A stretch of 64,000 nt of DNA from Chaetoceros tenuissimus (Eukaryota > Bacillariophyta > Thalassiosirophyceae > Chaetocerotales > Chaetocerotaceae). The notes beneath the pieces are model-generated. The model did not search any database. It was not told the origin of the DNA and saw only the letters and a list, made by a program, of their open reading frames with translations. Below, in pieces: positions 18,637 through 29,304 of the stretch. The stretch spans positions 64,501-128,500 of the forward strand of contig BLLK01000052.1 in assembly GCA_021927905.1 (NCBI GenBank), read 5' to 3'. The stretch's first letter is position 1. The number at the start of each line of letters is the position of its first letter. The translations under genes were made by a program, and so were the position numbers.

Positions 18637-19887
18637 TGCTATGGAGAGGAAAAGGAGCCAAAGGGGAAAACTTATTCTATCAAACAACGAAGAAAGCACA
18701 GATGAGAAGCGTTTTGTTGTCCTTTGCCATGGTCTTGGTACATCTCATCACATATATCATTCATTTGCACAGGCTCTTTTGAACCCCTTAGTATACTCTG
18801 TCGTCACTTATGGTTTTTAAAGCCATGGCTATTCAAAGTATCGAGGAGATTATTTCTTCGACTATAGCATGGAGATTTTCATAGACCAATTGGAAGACGT
18901 GATTGAACATGCTGAGAGAGCTATGAATGGAAAATGTGAGGCCATTTGTGGGCTTTAAACTGGTGGTTTGGTCTGCTATGCTGCTCAGAGTAGGTGGCTG
19001 CAACAAGAGAACGACAAGAAGGGCAGTTGTACTAGGTAGCCAATTGAAAACTTGGTACTTTTCGCACCTGCCTTTTTGCAACAAAGGTCAGTACATGAAT
19101 GTTCCCTTCTTTCAATTATTAAGATTGTATACGCTCATTTCTTCAATTCGTAGCCGTTTATGTTTATAAGTAGTCGAGAGAAATCAAGCTTATTTCACAT
19201 AGATTATGAAACATTTTAAACCTGCACGAGGTATCATTGAAAGGAACTATTTGAAAGCACAACATAAAGCGTTCGCATGTGACCTCAAAACAGGTAAAAC
19301 TGTATACGCAGTTGAGGAAAAGAAAAAGAATCATGTCGATCTTGCGCTTCTTGGAAAGGTAAAAGGTAAAAAGAAACATCCATATATTGAAGGTGGTTTA
19401 TGGAGCATTGTCACAAGCACTCTTCATAGTTGTTCTCTTAAGAGATGCATTTCCTACATTGCTTTAGAACTCTTTTAATTACGAAGGTGATACCAGGATT
19501 CTATTGATATAGAGCGATCTTGATCGTACAACTTCCTTCGAAAAGAATCACGAAGAAGCTCTCAAGTGGATCGATGCTTCATATCCTCATTGTCGGGAGT
19601 TTACTTTTGATAGTATCAATGGTGATGCTGTTACTCGTTGGACAAGAAAATCTACAAACTGTACAATTTTCCAATTTCACAATCATGGTCATGAGATAAT
19701 TTATGAAGAAAGTGAAAAAGTTGCAAAATTAACAGTTGAATTTCTCAAATCAAAAATACTTGATATTACCTTCCCCACAAGAAAAACTGCGTTTCATAGG
19801 CGTTATAGTCCCCTCTTCCCCTATAAAGACATGAGAGAAGATCGAGAAAGTGAGAAAATTGAAGATCAAGAAAGAATATCACAATAA
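18637..19887 (+). pseudogene. Alpha/beta-hydrolase pseudogene, near full length (unit B)
   Basis: It carries the same lesions as unit A, including the stop at 18956-18958 in place of the nucleophile serine. Unlike unit A it retains the 3' end. From about 19546 an open stretch of 113 codons reads NHEEALKWIDASYPHCREF..., then FHNHGHEIIYEESEKVA (the expected catalytic-His loop), and ends at a TAA at 19885. A GALSQALFIVVLL-type segment precedes it in another frame. Gene size and motif order fit a serine hydrolase/lipase of about 400 aa. It is inactive as read. Confidence 0.7.
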
Positions 19888-20204
19888 ATTTAATTTGAAG
19901 ACGTACCTTAGCAAAACTTATAAATTGAATGTCATAAAGGCAGTTATAGTAGCTAATTACAAATCTTACAAAAGTAAGTAGAGAAAGCGTGCAACACAAT
20001 CTATAAAGTGGATCTATTGAAAGCCTACAGCCAGTATACTGGAATGATTCCTAGAATAGGAGAATAGGACTAAGGTTAAGCTATGATTTTGAAATTTGAC
20101 CTCCGTTTTCGAAAACAATCGAGGCATTGCGTATGCGTTTGAGGCCTATCTGTAATAGCTTTACTACAATCGTTGCATAGTCTGATGTTCCCATGACTTA
20201 TGAA

Positions 20205-20325
20205 GCCGCTTTCAAAAGTATAATGTTGATATCACCTGCACTAGGGTCGTGTAGTAAGTTTTGTATTGCAAAAGTGGCTGCAACGTATGATATGATTAGA
20301 TAAGCAAATTGCGCACCATTCAAGT
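20205..20325 (-). pseudogene. Internal fragment of the membrane-protein family
   Basis: The minus strand reads NGAQFAYLIISYVAATFAIQ then NLLHDPSAGDINIILLKAAS. It matches the middle of the 112-678 protein (NGAHFAYLIISYIAATFAIQ) but carries the NLLH insert seen in the 1695-2234 protein. No start or end of the gene is nearby. It is a remnant, intermediate between the two intact paralogs. The rest of 19888-20358 holds nothing else recognisable. Confidence 0.6.
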
Positions 20326-20358
20326 AGTTTATATTATGAACCCAGAGAGTATAATTTG

Positions 20359-21405
20359 TCATCTAAACATTCGCCAGCATTGTAGGCAATGGGTATGGTT
20401 ACTAGGTCGATCGGAAATGTCGCAAGAGCAATTTCTACATCTTCGGTGATAATAAGAAAATGGGTTATAATCATCACGTACAACCGCTGAAAGGAATCTA
20501 TTTCCTCGAAAGCATTCTAGGCATTTGGTATGATTCATAGGTCTTTCCGAGATATCTCTGTTACAATCTTGGCATACTCGTAGTGAAGCAGCGTTACCAT
20601 AGTGGGAGTACGATCCAAAATGCCCTTGGAACCCAAAATCTTCGCACTCAGATTCTTCATCATCGGAGTCATCTTCCTCATTATCAGATTCATCACTGGA
20701 CTCTTCTTCACTTTCAGGTAATCTACTTCCTCGAAAGCTTTCTAGGCATTTGAAATGATTCATAGGTCTGTCCGAGATATCTCTGTTACAGTCTACACAT
20801 AATCTCATGCCTAATGAGCCAAATTGAGAGTGAGATCCAAACTGGCCTTGGAAGCCAAAATCTCTACCATTAGATTCAAGACTAGATTCATGACTAGAGT
20901 CTTCTTCACTTTCAGATTCATCGTCACATGAGTCTTCTTCACTATCAGAATCAATTTGAGAAGTAGCAATTCTCCGATCAGCGTTTTTCATGGCTTCTGT
21001 ATGCTTAATTTTTACTAAAGTCGTACCCTTTCGAAATTTCGAGTGCACCCCATCATCACCTTGCAATCTCTTGACATTTTGTATGTAGTTGCAGCCCCTA
21101 CAGATCGGAGCAATATGAGGACCTTTTCGTTTCAGCCATATATGACCACCTACATTTGCAGGCTTATTGCAATCCGAATAAGAACAAATTTCTTGTTTCA
21201 AGCCTGTTTTAGATTCCCAGAATGCAATCCATGAGGAACATTGTGGAGGTAAATCAGAACTACTTCCATCGATATTCCAAGCATCGCAATCATTTTCGAG
21301 GCTATAAACTTCTCGCTTCTTCTTTCTTGCTTCATATCTATTCTTCTTTTGTCCTCCATTTACTGCTTCAGGAGTAGAGTTTGCTTGCCAATATTGTCGC
21401 TTCAT
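20359..21405 (-). CDS. Zinc-ribbon / HNH-like zinc-binding protein
   Basis: 348 aa in one exon from ATG. Residues about 75-115 contain CSYSDCNKPANVGGHIW...IAPICRGCN, a Cys/His cluster like the treble-clef core seen in HNH-type proteins. The C-terminal part has three copies of a compact zinc module, C(V/Q/N)(D/N)C.(R/C)DIS(D/E)RP.NH..CL(E/Q)(C/S)(F/W)R, at about residues 205-230, 275-300 and 322-347. They are separated by acidic Ser/Asp/Glu stretches and FGFQG(Q/H)FGS repeats. The modules suggest nucleic-acid or protein binding; catalytic activity is not shown. This is the only intact copy; decayed copies lie at 5106-5300 and 12174-12545. Confidence 0.75.
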   Translation of the reverse strand: MKRQYWQANSTPEAVNGGQKKNRYEARKKKREVYSLENDCDAWNIDGSSSDLPPQCSSWIAFWESKTGLKQEICSYSDCNKPANVGGHIWLKRKGPHIAPICRGCNYIQNVKRLQGDDGVHSKFRKGTTLVKIKHTEAMKNADRRIATSQIDSDSEEDSCDDESESEEDSSHESSLESNGRDFGFQGQFGSHSQFGSLGMRLCVDCNRDISDRPMNHFKCLESFRGSRLPESEEESSDESDNEEDDSDDEESECEDFGFQGHFGSYSHYGNAASLRVCQDCNRDISERPMNHTKCLECFRGNRFLSAVVRDDYNPFSYYHRRCRNCSCDISDRPSNHTHCLQCWRMFR

Positions 21406-21632
21406 TTGTTTGCCTCAGCTAGCTAGATCATATGCTTGATGTACGCAGTCGATCCTTTCAAAGGTATACTAGTTCTAGTTAATGCTACCTTCGACATAGA
21501 ATACATATTACATGGCTGTGCGAGCACCTTGATAACGGAGAAATGATTCGTGTGTCAATAAGAAAAATTACAAGAGCAATTGTAAGCCGCATTCTAACAA
21601 AATAGATTAAAATCAGTAGCCTAATACAAATG

Positions 21633-22589
21633 TTATTCACTGCAGCTACACGAACTATCACTATCTATATTAAATGCTGCAAAGCTTGATGCCAAAGGCC
21701 TCTCTATCAAATCATCTTTATCATCAGACTCTATTGATGTCGCCTCATTTCCATCTTCGTCATCTTGGATGGCCTGACTATTGTTCCTTTCCATAGCCGC
21801 TTCTTCTTCTCTTTTTGCTTTGTTTTGTTGTCGCCGCTTTTGCTTTTTGCTTTGATTTCTCTTTATCATTTGCACAGTTTCCTTGTAACTCAGTTCATTC
21901 TTTGCTTCCAAGTCTACGTCGTGCAATTTTTGGTTTGCTTCCTTTGCTGTTGTAGAATCTACAATGTCCTCATTACCTATAGCCCATTCATTTACTCGAT
22001 CATCATTTCCAAAATCATCATCTTCTTGCAACCTATCCTTTTTCTTTATTCTTTTATTCTTGATAATCTTCTTTTTTATTTTTGCACTAATAGGAGTCCG
22101 CCTCGGTCCCCAGAAAGCAGTAGACTTTGCTTGTTTACGATTGTATCCAACAATCTTTTCTTCCTCGTCGCTGTCATACTCATCGTCTCCTTCTCGAATA
22201 TGCCTTCCAGCCTTTTTATATGCTTCAACCAAAACATCTCGAACTTCTTTACCTTTGGCTTGACTCAATCTCACTTTGGTAACATCACATCCCAACTCTT
22301 GTAAAACCTTTAATGCATGAGCATGACCATTTTTGGCAGCATGATGTGAAGCCATACTTCCTCCTTTATCAGCAATGGATAAATCTGCTCCCTGCTTGAC
22401 TAAATATCTCAAAGCTTTATTTCTTCCTCCTGCTGCGGCTGCGATGACGGGTGTCCATCCTACTGTATTGATCATGTTGACGTCTACTCCTCTTTGAATG
22501 GCAGCTCGAAGGCCTGTCATGTCTTGACGAAAGGCGTAGCTCCATATGTTTCCCGTTCTTTCTGAATACCTCTCTCCCGCTGTTGCCAT
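21633..22589 (-). CDS. Short ankyrin-repeat protein, array copy C
   Basis: 318 aa, the third copy of the 5402 and 12785 genes. The ankyrin portion (residues 1 to about 120) is identical in protein, but scattered synonymous and nonsynonymous changes occur elsewhere (VEAYKKAGRHIREGDDEYDSDEEE; KEANQKLHDVDLEAK). This is an older duplicate than A versus B. Sequence identity stops just upstream of the ATG: the divergent secreted-protein gene and the shared 591-bp promoter are missing here, so expression control must differ. Nuclear location is inferred as for the other copies. Confidence 0.8.
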   Translation of the reverse strand: MATAGERYSERTGNIWSYAFRQDMTGLRAAIQRGVDVNMINTVGWTPVIAAAAGGRNKALRYLVKQGADLSIADKGGSMASHHAAKNGHAHALKVLQELGCDVTKVRLSQAKGKEVRDVLVEAYKKAGRHIREGDDEYDSDEEEKIVGYNRKQAKSTAFWGPRRTPISAKIKKKIIKNKRIKKKDRLQEDDDFGNDDRVNEWAIGNEDIVDSTTAKEANQKLHDVDLEAKNELSYKETVQMIKRNQSKKQKRRQQNKAKREEEAAMERNNSQAIQDDEDGNEATSIESDDKDDLIERPLASSFAAFNIDSDSSCSCSE

Positions 22590-22697
22590 GATATCATATA
22601 TGTAAATTGTAACTGTCTAAATATCACGAGCAAATGGATTGAGTACAACATTAGACATGGAGACAAAAAGGATTTGCAAAAAGAAAAAGAAATGTTG

Positions 22698-22741
22698 TGT
22701 GAGTCTACCCTGTGCACAAATTGGGGGGTAAATTTTCATCT
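22698..22741 (+). repeat. Left terminal inverted repeat
   Basis: 44 bp, inverted partner at 26325-26368. Starts TGTGAGTCTACCC and ends ATTTTCATCT. It lies about 108 bp upstream of the copy C ankyrin start codon. Confidence 0.65.
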
Positions 22742-25700
22742 GGGGGAATTACACAATTTTAAGCTAAATCACTGTTATTTCGAATTTGCAGATTTTCTTC
22801 AACTAATTTAACTAAGAGAAAAGACCCGGAAGTTCACGCGACAGCAACGCTAACAAAAACCTAACTCACCTCCTATTTGAATGAAATGCATTGAATAGAC
22901 CTAATTCTTATCAGTAAAATAGTATTCTAATTATTCAAGAATAGACTAAAACTACTACTCGAATAGATTGCGAAGGAAGAATACTATTCTATCATGGAGA
23001 AGAGATGCTATAGTAGAGGAAGACAAGACTGAAAAGGTGCATCTATATAGACACATATTTTGCGAAAAATATATAGTTGAATATTTTCAACTATTAGTTG
23101 TAATTTTCAAATATTAGTTGTAATTTTCAAATATTTCTTAAACATTTTCAAATATGTAAACAAACTTCAACTATGTTTCTTACCTACACATTAATAAGTT
23201 AATATCAAATTCATATTTGAAAATTTTCAAATATGAATTTTACACTCTAGCTATCTAAGTAAACTCCAATCGAATCTTTGAAATATTTAGCTATGTATTT
23301 TGAGTCCCATCTTAAATTTGAATGTTAAGTCCCATCTTTGAAAATGGCGATAGAATTTAAGCTTTTTTAGTCGTTTCAATTCAACGGACGAAAGCTACAT
23401 CTACATCACACACAACACGCTATCATCTATTTCACGCATCTTGTTCTTTCCAACGTTTCACCTACAGCAAGATAAAATTGCAACTTTGAATACCCAATAT
23501 ATTCAACAACGATATATGTACCTACTGAAGCCTTGGGCGAGCGGCAATTTTGGAGAATGACCTTTTTCCATGAGCTAGACAACAGATTACAGGACTTGAT
23601 GAGCGAAAAAGAGAGCCGAGAAATGAAGTGTTTTCATGTTGAATGAGGGTTGAAGATAGCTGGAGGATGATGAGGGGGCAGGATTTCGATATCATATGTA
23701 TAGTCAACTCACTGTGGCTTCGGATAACGGACTGATGCCTTTTCAAGCGAGATTGAGAGTCGGATCGACCTTCAAAATTGAATATTTGAGGTCGACAGTT
23801 GAATGTAAGGTGCAAAAATCAACTTATACTCAACAGAATTCAATGCTGTATAGCTTAAAACGTCGGTCCAGGTAATGAAGAAGAATGCGGTATATAGCAA
23901 GCGGACTTTTTTACATGGATATGATTTCCAATCGACTGGTAAAAAAAATTACTCAAAAAAAGAACAAACTGAAATTCAATCGATATGCGATTCGATGACA
24001 CCTCTATCGATGAAACTGAGGATCACGAGTATAAACCATCTTCGCTCAATACTTTAAATTAATACATTCAAGTTTTACTTCTCTTCTAGAGTCCATGGTA
24101 CTTGAGTAAATCTAAATAATATAATCAATTTCCTTGCTCAAAAAGTAAATATGCATGCAATTTAAGTATAATCTAAATATACAGCCGTGCATGGCTAATC
24201 AGTAATCGCTTTTACTATATAAATAATGAAGATCTCAAGCTTGGGAAACATCTCAAGCTTATCTTTATAGAGTATAGCAGTAAAACGTTATTTCAAGTCT
24301 ATTTTTGCAATATTTCAACATCGTTTGGTCGAATAACTTGCCCTGTACATCTCACATAAGCATAAAAAATGCATCAGAGTATCTATTCGTGATGGTGGTT
24401 TGGAATTGCTACGAATTATATCTCCTTCTACTCAAGTAATAAAAATACAAGTACCGATAGCATATTTTGAGTAAATTTGGAAGTCTTTGAGAGAGAATGA
24501 ATAGGTTGAGAAAAGTATGTAGACGTTCTCAAAAAGACACAGGTAGGAAATAAAAGGCTTAACATATGTATGGGTTCAAAGTATAACCGCTCAAAAAACT
24601 TCAACTATACAAAATGCGCCATTTGGGCACGTTATTACCTCCAGAAAGGGTTGAGGTAAGTCATCTTTAACTCAGTGACTCTTTAAGTTATGAATACGCC
24701 TCCTTCACTTTACTTCTTTCGTTAAAAATCAACTTTAATGGTTCTTAGGTAGATGTTATGCTATCCTATAATTGATTTTCAGCTCGATACAAGTTTGGAG
24801 AAGCGAAAGAAAGGATATAAGTATAATACCAATGACGGTCCAGTCAAATGTGCCTCATATGCTCAATATATTGTATATCTATATATAACCATACGTTAAT
24901 AAGGTAGAAGATACTTATGTAAAAACGTTTTGACCACTAGATCACTAAATGTGTACTCATGTACATGTTGATGGTCCTTTAAGCGTTTTTAATTATTCTA
25001 TTTTTATAATTCGTGAGAATAAATCAGACAGGTATTTTGACGTTTAATTAATATGGAGGACATACGTACACACTTTTTAAATCGAGTGTCAACGTGATGA
25101 AACGGTCATGGATTCAAAAAAGCTTCTTCAACGGAACAGAGATGCACAACACAAACACAACATAAATTCACTCAACACACCATTGCACCACACCATGATC
25201 TGAATATTATATACATACAACAACAGCATAGAGACACGGATATGCAGCAATAGTAACCGTAGGAAAGAAGAGGGAACTGCCTTTGCTTCTCTTGTATAGA
25301 ATTGAAGCAGCTAGGAGTCGAGCAAATCACATGATGTAAGTTCAAGAAGTGAATCGTTGCTTTTTCCACTACCCGCTCTTTTCATATCAAAAACTAATTC
25401 ACTCTTTCTAAAACATAGGATATCTATTTCGCACAAGATAAACTTTCTGCATCGATGAACCAAGTGAAGTGACTGAAAAAGGTGAGTCTGTTATTCCTTT
25501 TCTCATATCTCCTCCTCCCTCAAATCGATCGCTTTCTAATTGTTCATTTTACAACCAAAATAGGAAACCATCATCATGAGCAAATAGGACAGGAAGAAGA
25601 AGAAGAGACCGGCGAAAGCAATATTGAATTTGTAATAGTATCAGTTTTGGGTAATAGGAGTGGACAGTGTTTGAGGTGGAGGCATTCGTTGATGATTGTA

Positions 25701-26324
25701 GTGTATGTCATTCGTTGATGTAATGGTTGCACTGTAAACTAAAGTAGAATTGAATATACATCAAATATGAAACTTCGTACGAATTGACTAGTATAGAAAT
25801 AAATTTAAACAATTCAAAATATAAATACAGGTCTCCGTAAAATATAAATCCTCCTATTTCACATTTCAAATCTGTTTTCAAAATAGATTCTTGACTTTAA
25901 AATACATATCTTGTTCGTAAAATATATATTTTGAATATTAATGGCAACCCTCAACCAATATTTTGAAATATATTTTATATGAAAATATCTACCTATATAG
26001 ATGTGGGAAAACACAACATTTTCGGATCGATAGAAAACAATTCACAACACTTTACAAACAACATCATTCGATGCACTATACATAGAGACTAATAATTGTT
26101 TATTGATGTAAAAGATTTGTTTCAATATCATTTCTTTGTTATGCTACAGAGCCTTTGCATTCACTCTATTGTGGTGTTCGTTTGCGATGTTGTTGAGTTT
26201 GGTGTTCAGATGCGGAAAGAGAGCAGCAGCAGAGAGCACCAGTATCTAATGTACGTACCCTACTGTGCAAATATGAAATGTCGCAGAAATCCCTTTTTAC
26301 TTAAGCCCCTCCCCTCTTCTAAAA

Positions 26325-26368
26325 AGATGAAAATATACCCCCCAATTTGTGCACGGGGTAGAGTCACA
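26325..26368 (-). repeat. Right terminal inverted repeat
   Basis: Inverted copy of 22698-22741 with about three mismatches. Outside it, 26369-26972 holds no recognisable gene and is presumably the 3' flank of the RNR gene. Confidence 0.65.
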
Positions 26369-26972
26369 CTTTCTCATTTGCCACCAACAAATATATGGCA
26401 AGGCAGATGGACATCTATGAACCCGAGACCTCATTTTTTTATTTTCTTGATTCATACTTTTGTATTTACTTCACAGTTCATAGAAAACAAGAAAGAATTG
26501 AAGTGATCATACTCTTTTATATGAATATAGTTATGACATTGGAACTCATGGTAAAAAGAAAACATGTTGCAAGCTTCAAGAAGCAACACAGAAGATGACA
26601 GTGCTTCTCAACCATTCGAAATCAGCAACTCAACTCTTTTACTTCATTCAAATCAACTTTAATAGGAAAGTATTTTCACTCTTTATACTCATAAACAGAA
26701 CGAATATTATTTGGTAATTAGCTATACTAGTTATTCAATAGTTATTGAATTTAAATACACACTTGCATAAAATCCATTCAGAAAGTATTTGTAGCTGGTA
26801 CTTGTATCCAAAGTATGATTTCATTTCGTCATGGCTTGATGCAATCGCTTTCAAACTAAGAAAAGATATTGCGAAACTAATATCTTGAGATTTGAGTTGT
26901 CGATCTTTGCAACAGTATAGTTGCCTCTTCCTCACCACTCTCAACCAATCTCAAATCGCCCTCCAACAATCC

Positions 26973-28368
26973 TTAAAAGTCCGTATCAAATGCAAACTCA
27001 TCTACTGTTTGAGTCTCTTTTCCATCAAGTGATGCCATGACTCCACTCTTTTGATACTCTCCAACTCTCTTTTCGAAAAAGTTTGTTTTACCCTCCAAAC
27101 TAATCATGTCCATCCCTAGGAAAGAGAAAGTAAGGATGTGTGAGCACAATATTCTTCAAGTAAAAGGAAACAAACTCCAATGAGTTTGCTTCTTCTGCAC
27201 ACTCATACTACTTACAATCAAAAGGATTCTTGGAACCATACAAAGGCCTGTACCCCAAGTCTTTTATTAAACGATCTGCAACAAATTCAATGTACTGTCC
27301 CATAAGACCCGCATTCATCCCGATCAAACTCACAGGAAGAGCATCACAGATAAAACTCTTTTCCACTTGGACCGCTTCATGAATAAGTGAATGAATCTTT
27401 TCTTCACTCAATTTCCGTTCGAGTTTGGAATACATTTGACAAGCAAACATACAATGCAACCCTTCATCTCTACTAATGAGTTCATTGGAAAAGGTAAGCC
27501 CAGGCATCAACCCACGTTTCTTGAGCCAAAAGAGTGCACAAAAGGATCCAGCAAAGAAAACCCCCTCGACAGCTGCAAACGCCACCAAACGTTCTGCAAA
27601 ACTCGCATCGGAACCAATATATTTCTGTGCCCATTTCGCCTTTTTCTCTACGGATGGAACTTGTGTATGAGCATTGAAAAGCACCTCCCGATCTTTCGGA
27701 TTGGTAATATAAGAATCAATCAATAAACAATAAGTTTCCTGATGAATACTCTCCATCGCCATTTGAAAGCCATAAAAGCATCGTGCCTCGGGTACAGTCA
27801 CTTCTCTACAAAATCTCTCTGCTAAATTCTCCACAACGATACCATCTGCACCCGCGAAAAAGGCCAGGACCATTGATACAAAATGTTTTTCTTGCTGGGT
27901 GAGTTTATGACGCCAATCGTCTAAATCTGCCGATAAGTCAATTTCATCTGCGGTCCAGAATGATGCAACGTGTTGTTTGTACATACTCCACAGGTCGGAG
28001 TGTTCGAGTGGGAATAGTGAGAAGCGTGAACATTCTTCGTCCGTGGCACAGATTGGTTCGACAAATTCTTCGGATGAAGGAGTAGCTTCTGTTACTTCTG
28101 AAGTTGCTGTTGTACTAGTTTGAATATTTTGCAAAGCTTCTTCTGTTTCTTTTATTTGTCGAGTCGATCCTCCTCTGACATGAAAGGGTTGCTGCTCTCC
28201 GCCTCGAAGATGAATAAATGTTCTTTTCGAAAGATTCAAAGAAGTCAGAGGCTTTGTAGGTGACGATGCATGAAGAGCAGATAGATGTGAATTCTTTATA
28301 TTGGAAGCAGCAGCGACTTGATGAGTCAATAGAAGCAAATTTATAAAGTTGAGACTCTTCATTTTCAT
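26973..28368 (-). CDS. Ribonucleoside-diphosphate reductase small subunit (R2), with N-terminal presequence
   Basis: 431 aa in two exons: 28368-27216 and 27115-26973. The 100-nt intron has GTAAGT at 27215 and CCTAG at 27116. Joining completes the NPFDWM motif and adds the R2 tail [21 protein letters not shown]...FAFDTDF, whose end docks on the large subunit. The di-iron/tyrosyl-radical residues are present: E and H plus Tyr in [10 protein letters not shown] in FAAVEG, E and H in RDEGLH. With the large subunit it would reduce ribonucleotides to deoxyribonucleotides. Unusually, about 105 residues precede the conserved core, beginning with a hydrophobic signal-like [20 protein letters not shown] and two RGG motifs. 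This suggests entry into the secretory/plastid route (inference). Confidence 0.9.
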
Positions 28369-29304
28369 AGCTAGCTGAGTTATTTATTTATATGCAATTT
28401 TGTATATATAAAATGAGATGTGTCAGGTCAGTCAATATTTAATAAGCTGCTTGATTCTTTGCTGACTCTTTTTTCTTTCTTTCTTGGCTGAGTAAATAGA
28501 GTTGATGGCTCTCACTCACTTGTGTTTTCTCTAGGTATCTTGATACAGTGGCAGCCATCCAATTTATTCTTTGGAAATGGTTCGAGAAAGATCCAATGGC
28601 ACACATCTGATTGCATCTCCTTTGTGGATACGGTTACATGTGACTCAGAGTACAGATTTTCATGAGAAGATTACTGTCACAATGTTACTTGACGAGGATA
28701 CATTTAGAAGGTAGGAATAGCAGTCTACTTGCTTCAATGACGTGTGACGATGTTTCCGAAGCGTTTGCCTGGTTCGGATCAGTATATATTGAGTACATAT
28801 GCAGAAAAAGTATAGCTACGAATAATGGATCAATTTGATCTAAACCGTTGGAGGCAAAAAATGGAATGTTTTGAGATAGAGGTTTTGTACATACAAACCT
28901 TGATTTGCATAAACGTTATCAGAACAGCCGGTACCGCTGCACATAAAAGTTTTTTACTTCAAGTACGTGTGAAGAATGCGTTGGGAAGTTTTAGCAAGTA
29001 TATACAGTACATACATAGAAAAAGGACAGCTATAAATGGATGATTCTGGACCAAAAAAGATTTACCAGGAATTGAGGCTGTCTAAAACAATCCAAAAGAT
29101 GACGGAAATGTACGAAAAAGCTCTTCGGATTGATAGAAGCATTCAATAACTTGTTGATTGTTGCTTCGTTGCTTCCCTTTGGCTTGACGTGGTCTTAGAA
29201 CCGGTCCAGGGAACATCCCAGCCCTCTCAAAAGTTCACATAGAGTCGAAAAGCGAGGAAGAACAGACAATCACAAATTACTTCTTATAAATATATTATGT
29301 TAAA
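28369..29304. other. Intergenic region with possible exon remnants
   Basis: A 54-codon open stretch at about 28550-28712 (+), containing LEMVRERSNGTHLIASPLWI, ends at a GTAGGA donor-like site and could be an orphan exon. Two loosely similar blocks, about 28780-28840 and 28995-29050 (agtacata..agaaaaag....agct), each lead into an ATGGAT. The second opens a 37-codon ORF (29036-29149) rich in charged residues with KKIYQELRLSK. None is convincing as a gene. These may be remnants of tandem duplication upstream of the 29305 gene. Confidence 0.35.

Larger units (their letters stand above)
22698..26368. mobile_element. Candidate non-autonomous element with 44-bp terminal inverted repeats
   Basis: The ends 22698-22741 and 26325-26368 are inverted copies of each other with about three mismatches in 44 bp. 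Both begin TGTGA(G/C)TCTACCC and include GTGCACAAATTGGGGGGTA. Further inside, a catctatatag..atatttt(g/c) segment near 23038 also recurs inverted near 25960-26000. The 3.67-kb interior is AT-rich, full of short ttcaaatat repeats (23080-23240, 25800-25960) and lacks any recognisable transposase or other gene. A weak spliced reading near 25450-25720 (GTGAGT...AAAATAG) gives an EEEEETGESN peptide but no ATG. No target-site duplication is evident by eye. Confidence 0.5.
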
